A stretch of 64,000 nucleotides of DNA from Desulfovibrio sp. Fe33 (GCF_028532725.1 NZ_JAQKGU010000002.1:186001-250000), one strand, 5' to 3'. Counted from the stretch's first letter, positions 1 through 9,154 are shown. The notes: generated by a model not told the origin, from the sequence alone. Made by a program: numbers and translations.

Positions 1-2001
1 TGCGGCGAGCCGCTGGTTTCCGCCGTGGCCCGCGACCTGCGCGGGGTGCTCATGGTCCAGTTTATGGAGCCGGATTCCACGGCCTTCGGCAACGAGCTGC
101 TGGTGGGCATCCGCAAAACCCGGGAGTTCGGCATGGTCGTCACCGCCGGGCTGGGCGGGACCGACACCGAGCTGTACGCCGAGCGGTTCCGCAAGGGCCA
201 GGCCCTGACCATCGCCTCCACGGCCCTGACCGACGGGGTGCGCTTCTTCGAACTCTTCCGCCGGACCATTTCCTACCGCAAACTGGCCGGGCTGACGCGG
301 GGGCAGCGGCGTATCGTCACCGACGAGCAGCTCATCGAGTGCTTCTCCTCGTTCATCGACATGGCCAACCACTATTCCCCGGACAACCCGGACGCCCCCT
401 TCCATATCGAGGAACTGGAGATCAACCCGTTCGCCTATGCCGACTATCTCATGGTCCCTCTGGACGGCTTGTGCCGGTTCTCCGAAAAGGGGGCAGTGCG
501 CGCCCCCCGGCCCGTAGGCAAGATAGCCAATCTGCTTAAGCCGTCGTCCATCGGCATTATCGGCGTCTCGGCGTCGCGCATGAATTTCGGAAGGATTATT
601 CTCAAGAACGTGCTCGAAGCCGGGTTCCCGGCCGAGGACGTGCGCCTGGTCAAACCCGGCGAAACGGAGATCGACGGAGTGGCCTGCGTCCCGGACCTGA
701 AGTCCCTGGATCGGCGGCTGGACCTCTTCGTCGTGGCCGTGGGCTCGGAGCAGGTCCCGGCCCTGGTGGATGAGCTGGTCGCCTTGGACTGCGCCGAATC
801 GGTCATGCTCATTCCCGGCGGCCTGGGCGAGACCCGGGAGAGCCGCGAGCGCGCCGCCGAGGTCGTCGCCCGCATCGACGCCGCCCACGCCGGGGGCGGC
901 GGTCCCGTTTTTCTGGGCGGCAACTGCATGGGCGTGGTTTCACGGCCGGGCCGTTACGACACCTGGTTCATCCCCGAGGAAAAACTTCCCGCCTTGGCTC
1001 CGGGCGAACACCATCGAGCTGCCTTCATCTCCCAATCCGGGGCGTTCATGCTGACCCGCATTTCCCAATGCCCTATGCTCAACCCCGCCTACATGGTCTC
1101 CATGGGCAACCAGACCGACCTGACCCTGGGCGACATGGTCTCCCACTTCAGCGAGGCCGACGATGTGGACGTCATCGCCGTGTATGCCGAAGGGTTTAAC
1201 GACATGGATGGCCTCGGATTCTGCCGGGCCGTGCGGCGGGCTGTGCTCAAGGGTAAGGACGTGGTTTTCTACAAGGCGGGCCGGACCCCGGAGGGCAAGT
1301 CCGCCACGAGCGGCCATACCGCCTCCCTTGCGGGCGACTATGCGGTCTGCGAATCCTGCGTGCGCCAGGCCGGGGCCATTGTGGCCCATTCCTTCACCCA
1401 GTTCGAGAATCTCTTCCTGTTGGCCGAGCGGCTGAACGGCAAAACCATCGGCGGCAATCGGCTGGCCGCGGTTTCCGGCGCGGGTTTCGAGGCCGTGGGT
1501 ATGGCCGATTCGATCCAGACCGACGACTATTCCATGACCCTGGCTCCGCTGACTGAGGCCACCCGCCGCGCCCTTGGCGAACTGGTCGCCGCCAACCGGC
1601 TGGACGGCCTTGTTACCGTGACCAACCCCCTGGACATCACCCCGGCCGCGGACGACCGGGTCCACGCCGAAGCCGTCCGGCTGCTGGCGCTCGATCCCAA
1701 CGTGGACGCCGTGGTGGCCGGACTTGACCCCCTGTCGCCGGTCATGCGCACCCTCGCCGACCCGGACGCCCCCCTGACCATGGACAACGAACGGTCCATC
1801 GCCGCCCTCATGGCCGAGCTGCTGCCCACCCTGGACACGCCCGTCATCGGCGTGGTGGACGGCGGCCGCCAGTACGACCCCCTGGTGGACCGGCTCAAGG
1901 AGGCCGGGCTGTGCACCTTCCGCACCTCGGACCAGGCCGTGGCCGCCCTTGCCCAATACATGGACGGACGGCTCAACGCGGCGCGTATTCGTTTGCGATG
2001 A
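1..2001 (+). CDS. acyl-CoA synthetase (ADP/NDP-forming), 5' truncated by window edge
   Basis: The frame is open from base 1, so the true start lies upstream; an internal GTG at 25 is not convincing as a start. What remains (about 666 residues) begins in the C-terminal part of an ATP-grasp domain, ending near the ELEINPF segment. A CoA-binding Rossmann-type domain follows (IGIIGVSAS) and then a succinyl-CoA-ligase-like domain. SGHTASLAG carries the histidine that is phosphorylated in this family. The order ATP-grasp first is the permuted arrangement of archaeal and deltaproteobacterial acetyl/acyl-CoA synthetases, which interconvert acyl-CoA, ADP and phosphate with the acid, ATP and CoA. Substrate cannot be read from sequence. 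It converges on the TRAP operon to its right. Confidence 0.85.
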   Translation, partial: CGEPLVSAVARDLRGVLMVQFMEPDSTAFGNELLVGIRKTREFGMVVTAGLGGTDTELYAERFRKGQALTIASTALTDGVRFFELFRRTISYRKLAGLTRGQRRIVTDEQLIECFSSFIDMANHYSPDNPDAPFHIEELEINPFAYADYLMVPLDGLCRFSEKGAVRAPRPVGKIANLLKPSSIGIIGVSASRMNFGRIILKNVLEAGFPAEDVRLVKPGETEIDGVACVPDLKSLDRRLDLFVVAVGSEQVPALVDELVALDCAESVMLIPGGLGETRESRERAAEVVARIDAAHAGGGGPVFLGGNCMGVVSRPGRYDTWFIPEEKLPALAPGEHHRAAFISQSGAFMLTRISQCPMLNPAYMVSMGNQTDLTLGDMVSHFSEADDVDVIAVYAEGFNDMDGLGFCRAVRRAVLKGKDVVFYKAGRTPEGKSATSGHTASLAGDYAVCESCVRQAGAIVAHSFTQFENLFLLAERLNGKTIGGNRLAAVSGAGFEAVGMADSIQTDDYSMTLAPLTEATRRALGELVAANRLDGLVTVTNPLDITPAADDRVHAEAVRLLALDPNVDAVVAGLDPLSPVMRTLADPDAPLTMDNERSIAALMAELLPTLDTPVIGVVDGGRQYDPLVDRLKEAGLCTFRTSDQAVAALAQYMDGRLNAARIRLR

Positions 2002-2040
2002 GTGGGGGCGTGTAGGGTGTTATGTTGGAAAGGCGGGAGG

Positions 2041-2306
2041 TGAAGCCGCCTGCGGCGGGATGGTCGGGTGATTTTGCCTCCGGCGGCCAAAGGGGCGAGC
2101 CCCCTTTGGAAACCCTTTGCCGCCTTCGGCGGAGTAGTTCGTTGGATGTAAAAAGGACCTGATAAGTAACGGCCCCGTTTTCGTCTCGGGAGCTTGCGGA
2201 GCGGGAACAGCCCGCGCCGAAGGCGCATACAGGGGATGCAAGGGTGCGAGCCCTTGCCCGCCGGAGGCGAAATCATCCGACTATTGCCGCGAAGCGGCTT
2301 TCAACC
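2041..2306. repeat. dispersed palindromic repeat, one full and one partial copy
   Basis: This stretch between two convergent genes has no credible gene. From about 2208 to 2306 it carries, in inverted orientation, the repeat also found near 13848, 14003, 55905 and 62733. It is recognised by a GCCGC/GCGGC hairpin next to TTTCAA, a CGCCTCCGGCGGGC core and a GGCAAGGG-N6-CCCTTGC palindrome. A related, diverged unit in the other orientation lies at about 2041-2130. The copies lie in intergenic sequence beside gene ends and resemble REP/BIME-type elements. Confidence 0.7.
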
Positions 2307-2307
2307 C

Positions 2308-2340
2308 AAAAAAAAAGGCCCGGACATTGCCCGGGCCTTT
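2308..2340 (-). terminator. rho-independent terminator of the TRAP operon
   Basis: Read on the minus strand, a 10-bp perfect stem (AAAGGCCCGG with CCGGGCCTTT, 7-base loop) is followed by a run of T. It lies 22 bases beyond the DctM stop. Confidence 0.9.
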
Positions 2341-2361
2341 CCGTTTGTCGCGCGCCTCCGG

Positions 2362-3675
2362 TCAGTACATCAGGCCGGGTAGGAAGAGGATGATCTGCGG
2401 GAAGAGGAAGAGCAGGGCGATGCCGAGGATGATGGAGGCCATGAACGGCAGGATGCCCTTGAACACGTCTTCCAGGGTGACGTCCGGGGCGATCTTGCGG
2501 CACATGCCGTAGACCACGTAGACGTTGATGCCCACCGGAGGGGTGATGACGCCCATCTCGGTGACGAGCACGATGATGACGCCGAACCAGATGGGGTCGT
2601 AGCCCATGCCCGTGACCACCGGGAAGAATACCGGGATGGTCAGCATGATGAGCGCGAGCGAGTCCATGAAGCAGCCGCCGATGAAGTAGATCAGGATGAT
2701 CGCGCCCATGATGGCGTAGGGCGGCATGTCGAAGGCGGACACCCAGTTGGCGATGTCGAAGGGGATGCGTGTCACGGCCAGGAACTTGCCGAAGACCACT
2801 GCGCCCGCGATGAGCACAAGGACCATGCAGGAGGTGCGCAGAGTTTCGTAGAGCGAATTGACGAAGGCCTGCCAGGTGAGCTGCCTCTTGACGAGCGCCA
2901 GGGCGAGCACGCCGATGACGCCGATGGATGCGGCTTCGGTGGGGGTGAACAGGCCCTTGAACAGGCCGCCGATAACCAGGGCGAAGATGAGCAGGGTGTC
3001 CACGAGGTTGGCCATGGACTTCAGCTTCTCGCCCCAGGTGAAGGTGTCGCCCTTGGGGCCGAGGGCCGGGTTGATCTTGCATTGGAGGTAGATGCCCGCG
3101 ATGAACAGGCCGGTCAGCAGGATGGCCGGGAGGATGCCCGAGACAAACAGTGCGCCGATGGACTGCTCGGTGAGCACGCCGTAGATGATGAGAACCACCG
3201 ACGGCGGCATAATCATGCCGAGCCCGCCGCCCGAGGCCACCGAGGCCGCGGCCAGGGAGTTGGCGTAGCCGTACCGCTTCATTTCCGGAATGCCCACCGT
3301 GGACATGGTCGCGGCCGTGGCCGGGCTGGACCCGCATACCGCGCCGAAGGCTGTGCAGGCCGATACCGTGGCCATGGCCAGGCCGCCCCGCGTGTTGCCC
3401 AGGAAACGGTAGGCGGTGTCGTAGAGCCGCCGCGAAATGCCGCAGTTGAAGGCGATCTGCCCCATGAGGATGAACAGGGGAATGGTGGACAGCTCATAGG
3501 AGGCGAACGCGTCGTAAATGTTGCGGCTCATGAGGTTGAGGCCGCCCTTCCAGGAGGTCAGCAGCGAGAAGCCCACGAAGCCCACGAGCATCATGACGAA
3601 GGCGACGGGCATTCTGGTCATGAACAGGATGACCATGATGCAGATGCCGATGATTCCGGCGGTGGTCGGATCCAT
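2362..3675 (-). CDS. TRAP transporter large permease subunit (DctM family)
   Basis: A 437-residue hydrophobic protein with the repeated membrane segments of the 12-helix TRAP large permease. Examples are the start MDPTTAGIIGICIMVILF and the PLFILMGQ segment. It couples sodium-driven uptake to the periplasmic binding protein. The ATG at 3675 was chosen because the frame upstream of it runs antisense-like through dctQ and has no permease features. It is two bases from the end of dctQ, as in translationally coupled TRAP operons. The imported solute is unknown; TRAP systems usually carry organic acids. Confidence 0.93.
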   Translation of the reverse strand: MDPTTAGIIGICIMVILFMTRMPVAFVMMLVGFVGFSLLTSWKGGLNLMSRNIYDAFASYELSTIPLFILMGQIAFNCGISRRLYDTAYRFLGNTRGGLAMATVSACTAFGAVCGSSPATAATMSTVGIPEMKRYGYANSLAAASVASGGGLGMIMPPSVVLIIYGVLTEQSIGALFVSGILPAILLTGLFIAGIYLQCKINPALGPKGDTFTWGEKLKSMANLVDTLLIFALVIGGLFKGLFTPTEAASIGVIGVLALALVKRQLTWQAFVNSLYETLRTSCMVLVLIAGAVVFGKFLAVTRIPFDIANWVSAFDMPPYAIMGAIILIYFIGGCFMDSLALIMLTIPVFFPVVTGMGYDPIWFGVIIVLVTEMGVITPPVGINVYVVYGMCRKIAPDVTLEDVFKGILPFMASIILGIALLFLFPQIILFLPGLMY

Positions 3676-3677
3676 GG

Positions 3678-4163
3678 TTAGGCCCCCTGTTTCCTGAAAA
3701 ATTTGACGATGTCCGCCAGCAGGCAGAGGGCGTAGACGAAGAAGCCGAAGGAGAGAACGTAGACCACGTAGTATTCGGGCAGCTCCAGGTTCATGGAGAC
3801 TTCGCCCGACTCGGCCAGGGTTCCGGCGTAGAGGAACATGCGCCAGGTGACGACGGCCACGAGGAAGAGGGTCGCCAGGTTGGTGAGGAGTTCGAGGAGG
3901 TCGCGAACCCGCTTGGGCAGGCGGCGGACCAGGATTTCCACGCCGATGTGGCTTTTCTGGTAATGGGCGTAGGGCAGGGCGAAGCCCACGGCGATCACGC
4001 CGAGGATGGCCACGATTTCCTCGCAGCCGAAGATGGGGGTATTGAAGGCTCCGCGCAGGAAAACGTCCATGCCGGTCATGGCCGCCATGCCCACCAGGCT
4101 GGCCGCCGCGATTATGCGCATGGTCTTTTCGGTCAGCGGGAGCAGCCGCTTGTTCTCTTCCAT
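3678..4163 (-). CDS. TRAP transporter small permease subunit (DctQ family)
   Basis: A 161-residue membrane protein with four predicted helices, near residues 15-35, 48-66, 90-110 and 130-152. The SHIGVEIL motif after helix 2 is typical of DctQ. It forms the membrane complex with the following DctM. The gene lies 56 bases after dctP and almost touches dctM, so the three are surely one transcript. Confidence 0.92.
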   Translation of the reverse strand: MEENKRLLPLTEKTMRIIAAASLVGMAAMTGMDVFLRGAFNTPIFGCEEIVAILGVIAVGFALPYAHYQKSHIGVEILVRRLPKRVRDLLELLTNLATLFLVAVVTWRMFLYAGTLAESGEVSMNLELPEYYVVYVLSFGFFVYALCLLADIVKFFRKQGA

Positions 4164-4219
4164 TGTCGTTCCTTGGACGCGGACGGGGCAGGCGTCGGCC
4201 CGCCCCGTCCGGCAACGGG

Positions 4220-5218
4220 TTATTTCAGGGTGGACCGGGTGAATGCCAGGATGGCCTCACCGTCGAGGCCCTTTTCGTTCGCTTCGGCCAGATAGCCGTC
4301 CAGCACGGGCTGCGCCGCCTTGGCCCAGGCCTCGGCCTCCTCGGGGGCCAGTTCGACGATCTCGCCGCCCTGGTCGAGGAAGAAACGCCGCCCTTCGGCG
4401 TCGGCTTCGTCCCATGCCGCGGCGTGTTTGGCCGCCCATTCCTTGTTGATTTTTCGAATGATCTTTTGCGAATCGGGGTCGATCGCGGCCCACTTGCCTT
4501 TGTTCATGACGATGAAGAAGACGGTGGTGTAGGCCACGGAGAAGGAGTCGGTTCCGTACTTGCAGACCTCGCCGAGCTTGAAGGATTTGTTGGACTCGAT
4601 GGGGTGCATACTGCCGTCCACCACGCCCTTTTGCAGAAGCTGGTAGTTCTCGGGCATGGGTTTGGCGACCGGCGTGCCGCCGAGGGCTTCGACCAGCTTG
4701 GCCGAATTGCCGGTCGCGCGGATTTTCACGCCCCGCATGTCGGCCAGAGTCCCAACCGGCTTGTTCACGGTGAACAGCAACCCCGGCCCGTGTCCGTTGA
4801 AATACATGGGCTCCACGTCGGCCAGTTCCTCGGGCCTGAACTTCTCGTACACGGCGTTGGCCGTGGCCGTGGCCTGGGCCGCGCTGGTGTAGCCCAGCGG
4901 CAGGTCCACGGCGGCCATGACCGGAAATCGGCCGCGCGAGTAGGCCAGGCAGGACAGGCCCACGTCGGACAAACCTTCCACCACGCCGTCGTAGCACTGC
5001 TTGGCTTTGGTCAGGGTGCCGCCCGGGTAGTACTCGATCACGACCTTGCCGCCGGTGCGCTTCTCCACCTCCCGGCACCACGCTTCCGCCAGTTGCGATT
5101 GGTGGTTGGTGGGCGGGAAGAAGTTGGAGTAGGTCAGTTTGACCTCGGTCCGTCCTTCGGCGGGAAGGACGAGACAGAAAACGGCGGCGGCCAGGAACGT
5201 CGTCAGAAGTCTTTTCAT
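4220..5218 (-). CDS. TRAP transporter periplasmic binding protein (DctP family), copy 1
   Basis: 332 residues with an N-terminal signal peptide (basic MKR, hydrophobic core, cleavage near residue 22-24). The mature part opens with a beta strand (VKLTYSNFFPP) and contains the conserved RATGNSAKLVEALGG segment, whose arginine usually binds the substrate carboxylate. It is clearly paralogous to the next gene upstream (5462-6469): both have FFPPT, YYPGGTL/FYPGGTL, AKQCYDGVVEG and YSRGRFPVMAAVDLP. A GGAGG ribosome site precedes the ATG at 5218. Confidence 0.93.
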   Translation of the reverse strand: MKRLLTTFLAAAVFCLVLPAEGRTEVKLTYSNFFPPTNHQSQLAEAWCREVEKRTGGKVVIEYYPGGTLTKAKQCYDGVVEGLSDVGLSCLAYSRGRFPVMAAVDLPLGYTSAAQATATANAVYEKFRPEELADVEPMYFNGHGPGLLFTVNKPVGTLADMRGVKIRATGNSAKLVEALGGTPVAKPMPENYQLLQKGVVDGSMHPIESNKSFKLGEVCKYGTDSFSVAYTTVFFIVMNKGKWAAIDPDSQKIIRKINKEWAAKHAAAWDEADAEGRRFFLDQGGEIVELAPEEAEAWAKAAQPVLDGYLAEANEKGLDGEAILAFTRSTLK

Positions 5219-5461
5219 GGGTTTCCTCCGGGGAATGGCTGATAGTCCGAGGAGGAGTCGTCGGCTCCCCCCTTGTATATGAATAGTCCCCGGCGTTGCG
5301 GGCGGGATACGGTCTGTCCCGCCCGGCCCCGATCCCGGCGGTCTTCGCCGCCGGGTGAAAACGGCCTCCGGCGCGGTTCTCTCCGCGCCGCCGATTCGCT
5401 GCCGCCTTTCGCCTCGTCCGGGCTTCGGCCCGGGCGCGCGGCGATCATCGGCCGACCGCGC
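5219..5461. other. GC-rich spacer between the two dctP genes
   Basis: No gene is seen. A GGGCGGGA / TCCCGCCC hairpin sits near 5299-5325 and a CCGGGC/GCCCGG hairpin near 5419-5435. They could attenuate transcription between the two binding-protein genes, but no T-run supports a full terminator. Confidence 0.35.
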
Positions 5462-6469
5462 CTACGGACGTTTCGCCATTTCTTCCTTGATGAAGTCCAC
5501 CACCGCCCGGCCGTTCACCGCCTGGCCCTCGCCGTCGGCATAGCCGTTCAGCACGGGCTGCGCGGCCTTGACCCAGCGTTCGGCTTCGGCGGGTTCGAGC
5601 TCGATGAATTCACCGCCCTTGGATGCCAGGAATTCCTTGCCCTCGGCGTCGGATTCGTCCCATGCCCGGCCGTGCTTGACCGACCATTCCTTGTTGATCT
5701 GCTCGATGATCGCGCGGTTCTCGGGAGATATCTCATTCCATCTGGATTTGTTCATGACCACGAAAAAGGTGGTGGTGTAGCCGACGGGCACGGACATGGT
5801 GCAGTGGCGGACCACCTCGCCGAGTTTCCAGCCTTTGTTGGACTCCATGGGGTGGACCGAGCCGTCCACCACGCCTTTTTGCAGGGACTGGTAGGCGGCG
5901 GGCATGGGCTGGGCCACGGGGGTGCCGCCCAGAGCCTCGATGAGTTTGGCGGAGTTGCCGGTGGAGCGGATTTTGAGCCCCGCCAGGTCGGCCAGGGTGC
6001 GGACCGGCTTTTCGGTGGTGAAGAGCAGACCGGGACCGTGGGCGTGGAAGTACATGGGCTCCACGTCGTCGAACTCGGCGGGCGAGAATTTGCCGTACAC
6101 GGCGTTGGCCACGGCCGTGGCCTGGACGCCGTTCTCGTAACCCATGGGCAGGTCCACGGCGGCCATGACCGGGAAGCGGCCGCGCGAGTACGCGAGCGCG
6201 GACATGCCGATGTCGGAGATGCCCTCGACCACGCCGTCGTAGCATTGCTTGGCCGGGCTCAGGGTGCCGCCGGGATAGAAGTCGACGATAACCGCCTTGT
6301 TGGTGCGGAGCTCAACTTCGCTGCACCACTGCTCGGCCAGTTTGGACTGGACGTGGGTGGGCGGGAAAAAGCTCGAATAGGTCAGGCGCACCGACTCGGC
6401 GCGGGCGGGGGAGGCCAGGCCGGCCGAGATCAGGGCCAGGGCCGTCAGGATCAGGAGGGTCTTACGCAT
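5462..6469 (-). CDS. TRAP transporter periplasmic binding protein (DctP family), copy 2
   Basis: 335 residues with a signal peptide ending near ASPARA (residue 24). It has the same family signatures as its neighbour at 4220, including IRSTGNSAKLIEALGG with the substrate-binding arginine. Only one DctQM pair follows, so the two binding proteins probably share the membrane subunits or one is a spare of altered specificity. It begins 39 bases after the TetR gene and is likely its cotranscribed target. Confidence 0.93.
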   Translation of the reverse strand: MRKTLLILTALALISAGLASPARAESVRLTYSSFFPPTHVQSKLAEQWCSEVELRTNKAVIVDFYPGGTLSPAKQCYDGVVEGISDIGMSALAYSRGRFPVMAAVDLPMGYENGVQATAVANAVYGKFSPAEFDDVEPMYFHAHGPGLLFTTEKPVRTLADLAGLKIRSTGNSAKLIEALGGTPVAQPMPAAYQSLQKGVVDGSVHPMESNKGWKLGEVVRHCTMSVPVGYTTTFFVVMNKSRWNEISPENRAIIEQINKEWSVKHGRAWDESDAEGKEFLASKGGEFIELEPAEAERWVKAAQPVLNGYADGEGQAVNGRAVVDFIKEEMAKRP

Positions 6470-6508
6470 GATGCATCTCGCTTATCGGGTAATATGGTCT
6501 TTGCGGGG

Positions 6509-7102
6509 TCAGTCCCGCCTGGTTCCGTTCTTGACGGCAAGGGCGATGGCCGCTTCTCTGACGTCCTTGAGGGAAAGCACTTCGGAGTTCAGCGCGCGCT
6601 GGATGAGGTAGCCTTCGAACAGGGCCGTGTTGAGCGCGCCTATTTTTTCCGCGGGAAAGTCGCTGGTCACGTGTTTGCGCATCAGTTCCGCGAAGACGTG
6701 GTTGGACAGGCGGTAGTCGGACTTGTTCATGAGTTTGCGCAGCGGTTCGCTCGTGGCGGAATAGACGGTGAACTCCAGGAAGATGGCCGACCAGTTGCGG
6801 TCGGACAGGATGGTCTCCAGGAAATCCCAGATGATGTTCATGGCCTCTTCGAGGTCGGCGGCGCTTTGCACCCGGTCGTGGCGGGTGGCGCGGTACTGCT
6901 TGAATTTCTGTTCGACGATCTGGAGGAAGAGTTCGTCCTTGGAGTTCCAGTGGCGGTAGAAGCTCCCCTTGGCGTACCCCGCATGGTCGGTGATCTCGGC
7001 CACGGAGGTGTTGGCGAACCCTTTGGTGCCGAATAATTCGATGGCCGAAGCCATGAGCTCCTGCATGGTTTGTTGGGATTTTTCCTGCTGCTTGGTCGCC
7101 AT
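6509..7102 (-). CDS. TetR/AcrR-family transcriptional regulator
   Basis: 197 residues. The N-terminal TetR helix-turn-helix spans about residues 12-60, with the characteristic GFANTSVAEITDHAGYAKGSFYRHWNSK region cut by family-conserved G, T, I, G, S, Y and H/F residues. The C-terminal ligand domain (70-197) is variable. It is the first gene of the TRAP operon, directly downstream of three evenly spaced palindromes at 7142-7190. Autoregulation and control of the transporter by its substrate is the natural inference; the ligand is unknown. Confidence 0.9.
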   Translation of the reverse strand: MATKQQEKSQQTMQELMASAIELFGTKGFANTSVAEITDHAGYAKGSFYRHWNSKDELFLQIVEQKFKQYRATRHDRVQSAADLEEAMNIIWDFLETILSDRNWSAIFLEFTVYSATSEPLRKLMNKSDYRLSNHVFAELMRKHVTSDFPAEKIGALNTALFEGYLIQRALNSEVLSLKDVREAAIALAVKNGTRRD

Positions 7103-7141
7103 ATCCGTACCTTGTCCCTGAAAATAATTCGTCTTTTATCG

Positions 7142-7190
7142 TGACCATCAGTCAATTTGTGACTTTCGGTCAAAAAGTGACCGACGGTCA
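7142..7190. promoter_or_regulatory. three-fold operator array, TGAC-N5-GTCA every 18 bp
   Basis: Three copies of a 13-base palindrome TGAC-N5-GTCA lie at 7142-7154, 7160-7172 and 7178-7190, exactly 18 bases apart and just upstream of the TetR start at 7102. Most likely this is the binding array of that TetR protein. Confidence 0.75.
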
Positions 7191-7342
7191 CATTGACGCA
7201 ACCAGAACTAGCAGGGGGCAGGGAAAGAGTCAAGCACGGCCGAGTGATATTCCTTTGAATATAACACTCGGTCCGGGGCTGCGGCGTCGGCCGGTCGAGG
7301 AGCCGGGGAGGCGGCCGTATGCGGAAGGAGTGCGGCCTGGAA

Positions 7343-7377
7343 CGGGAAGGGGCGTCGCCTGAGCTCGCCCCTTCCCG
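7343..7377 (-). terminator. terminator-like hairpin after the AhpF-like gene
   Basis: A 12-bp perfect stem (CGGGAAGGGGCG with CGCCCCTTCCCG, 11-base loop) lies 22 bases beyond the stop at 7399. The following T-run is weak. Confidence 0.6.
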
Positions 7378-7398
7378 ATTCCGGACGCGGGAGGCGTC

Positions 7399-9081
7399 CT
7401 ACTTTTTCCAGTAGGGGTGCGAGATGTCTTCGAAGGCGGACATGGCGGCGATGGAGCCTTCGCCGATGGCGGTGACGATCTGTTGCAGGCCGCCGGTGAG
7501 GTCGCCCGCCGCATAGACGCGGGGGACGTTGGTGCGCATGTCCGGCCCGGTCCTGACAAAGCCGTTCTCGCCGAGGGCCACGCCCATGGCCTGCGCCAGT
7601 TCGGTGGCGGCCTTCTGGCCGATGGCCATGAACACGCCGTCCACGGGCAGTTCGGTTTCGGCGCGGGTTATGACGTTGCGCAGCTTGAGGGAAGAGGCCT
7701 TCCGGCCATCGCCCTTGATTTCCTCGACAACGGTGTTCCAGAGAACCGGGATGTTCTCGCGCTCCACGGATTCGATGAGGGGCTTCTGGGCGCGGAATTC
7801 GTCCCGGCGGTGGATGACGGTCACGTCCACACCGAGGTTCTTGAGGTGCAGCGCATCGGTCAGGGCGGTGTTGCCGCCGCCGATGATGGCCACGGACTTG
7901 CCCTTGTAGAGGTAGCCGTCGCAGGAGGCGCAGTAGTTGACTCCGCGCCCGAAGTAGGCGTGCTCGCCGGGCACCCCGAGTTTGCGGTAGCTCGCGCCCG
8001 TGGCCAGGATGACGGCCTTGGCCGGATATACGCCCCGGGCTGTGGTCACGGTGATGGGTTCGTCTTTGGCCGGGTCGCCCACCCGGATGGACTCGACGGC
8101 CTCGCCTTCGTGCACGGGGACATACTGCCGGGCGTGCTCGCCCATGATGTCCATGAGCTGCTTGCCGGGTACGGCGGTGAAGCCCGGATAGTTCTCGACC
8201 ACCGGGGTCAGGGCCACCTGGCCGCCGACGATGCTCTTTTCGAGGACCACGGTCTTGAGCCCGGCGCGCACGGCGTAGATGCCCGCGGTGAGCCCGGCCG
8301 GGCCCGCGCCGATGATGACCAGGTCCACTTCGCCCGGATCTATAGTCCCGTAGCCCGAAGCCGTTTGCATTCCTTCCATGCCGGGAAGGCTGCCGTCCTT
8401 GAGCAGCTCTTCGGCGGACTTGAGGTGGACCAGCTCGACCACGAAACGTTCCTCGGGCATGAGGCCGAGGGCCTCGTGGCCGCCTTGGTTGAAGATGGTA
8501 TGCGGCACTGATCCGACATTGTATTTTTCGGTCAGGACGGGATTCTCGCTCATTTCCACGCACTCGGCCTTGATTTGGCCGGGTCGGGCGATGGCGCATT
8601 TGATGGCGTGCATGACCTGGCCCGGGCAGTAGGGGCAGGAGGGCGAAACGAAGACTTGGGCCAGGCGCTCGCCGTCCAGCGGCTCAAGGAGGGCCAGGGA
8701 CGCTTCGGACAGGCCGTTCGCGCGCAGGGAGACGAGCATGACGGCGGTGATGAAGGACTTGCCCTCTTCTCCCATCGGCGCGCCCAGGAAGCGGATGTGG
8801 TAGTCGTCGGGGTTGACGCAGAGGGTGGGCGAGGCGGTCACGCCCAGCGCCTTTGCGCGGTCGGAGGCGAGGTCGTGCCTTGCATAGGTTATCCGGCCGT
8901 CGAGCCGCGCCAAGTCGGCGCAGAATTTGCCGGTGTAGTCGGAAAATTCGTCGTTGACGCCGGGCTGGACGAAAAGTTCGAGGGAAACGGTTTCCCTGAG
9001 GGCCTTCAAGGTCTCGGTCAGTTGCTTTCTGACGTCTTCGGGCAGAAACCAGTCGTGATCGTCTTTCTTGATGAGGGCCAT
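7399..9081 (-). CDS. AhpF-like NAD(P)H:disulfide oxidoreductase (Trx-fold pair fused to thioredoxin reductase)
   Basis: 560 residues. An N-terminal thioredoxin-like fold without a CxxC (about 1-115) is followed by a glutaredoxin-type fold with CPYC at 149-152. A thioredoxin-reductase module follows from about 250: the FAD motif GAGPAG (258-263), the redox pair CASC (384-387) and an NAD(P)-binding GGGNTA (401-406). This is the AhpF order, passing electrons from NAD(P)H through FAD and CASC to CPYC and on to a partner. No ahpC or thioredoxin gene is adjacent, so the partner is unknown. The ATG at 9081 has a GGGAGG ribosome site; an upstream in-frame ATG at 9150 lacks one. Confidence 0.88.
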   Translation of the reverse strand: MALIKKDDHDWFLPEDVRKQLTETLKALRETVSLELFVQPGVNDEFSDYTGKFCADLARLDGRITYARHDLASDRAKALGVTASPTLCVNPDDYHIRFLGAPMGEEGKSFITAVMLVSLRANGLSEASLALLEPLDGERLAQVFVSPSCPYCPGQVMHAIKCAIARPGQIKAECVEMSENPVLTEKYNVGSVPHTIFNQGGHEALGLMPEERFVVELVHLKSAEELLKDGSLPGMEGMQTASGYGTIDPGEVDLVIIGAGPAGLTAGIYAVRAGLKTVVLEKSIVGGQVALTPVVENYPGFTAVPGKQLMDIMGEHARQYVPVHEGEAVESIRVGDPAKDEPITVTTARGVYPAKAVILATGASYRKLGVPGEHAYFGRGVNYCASCDGYLYKGKSVAIIGGGNTALTDALHLKNLGVDVTVIHRRDEFRAQKPLIESVERENIPVLWNTVVEEIKGDGRKASSLKLRNVITRAETELPVDGVFMAIGQKAATELAQAMGVALGENGFVRTGPDMRTNVPRVYAAGDLTGGLQQIVTAIGEGSIAAMSAFEDISHPYWKK

Positions 9082-9154
9082 GGCGAAACCTCCCGTTGGT
9101 CGCGGTATTCGTAATTTAAAAAAAGTAGGAAGGCCCCGGCGGGCAGTCAAGGGG

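Noticed and set aside
940-1956. 338-codon antisense frame in the acyl-CoA synthetase gene
   Set aside because: A shadow of the real gene, Gly/His/Val-rich low-complexity translation.
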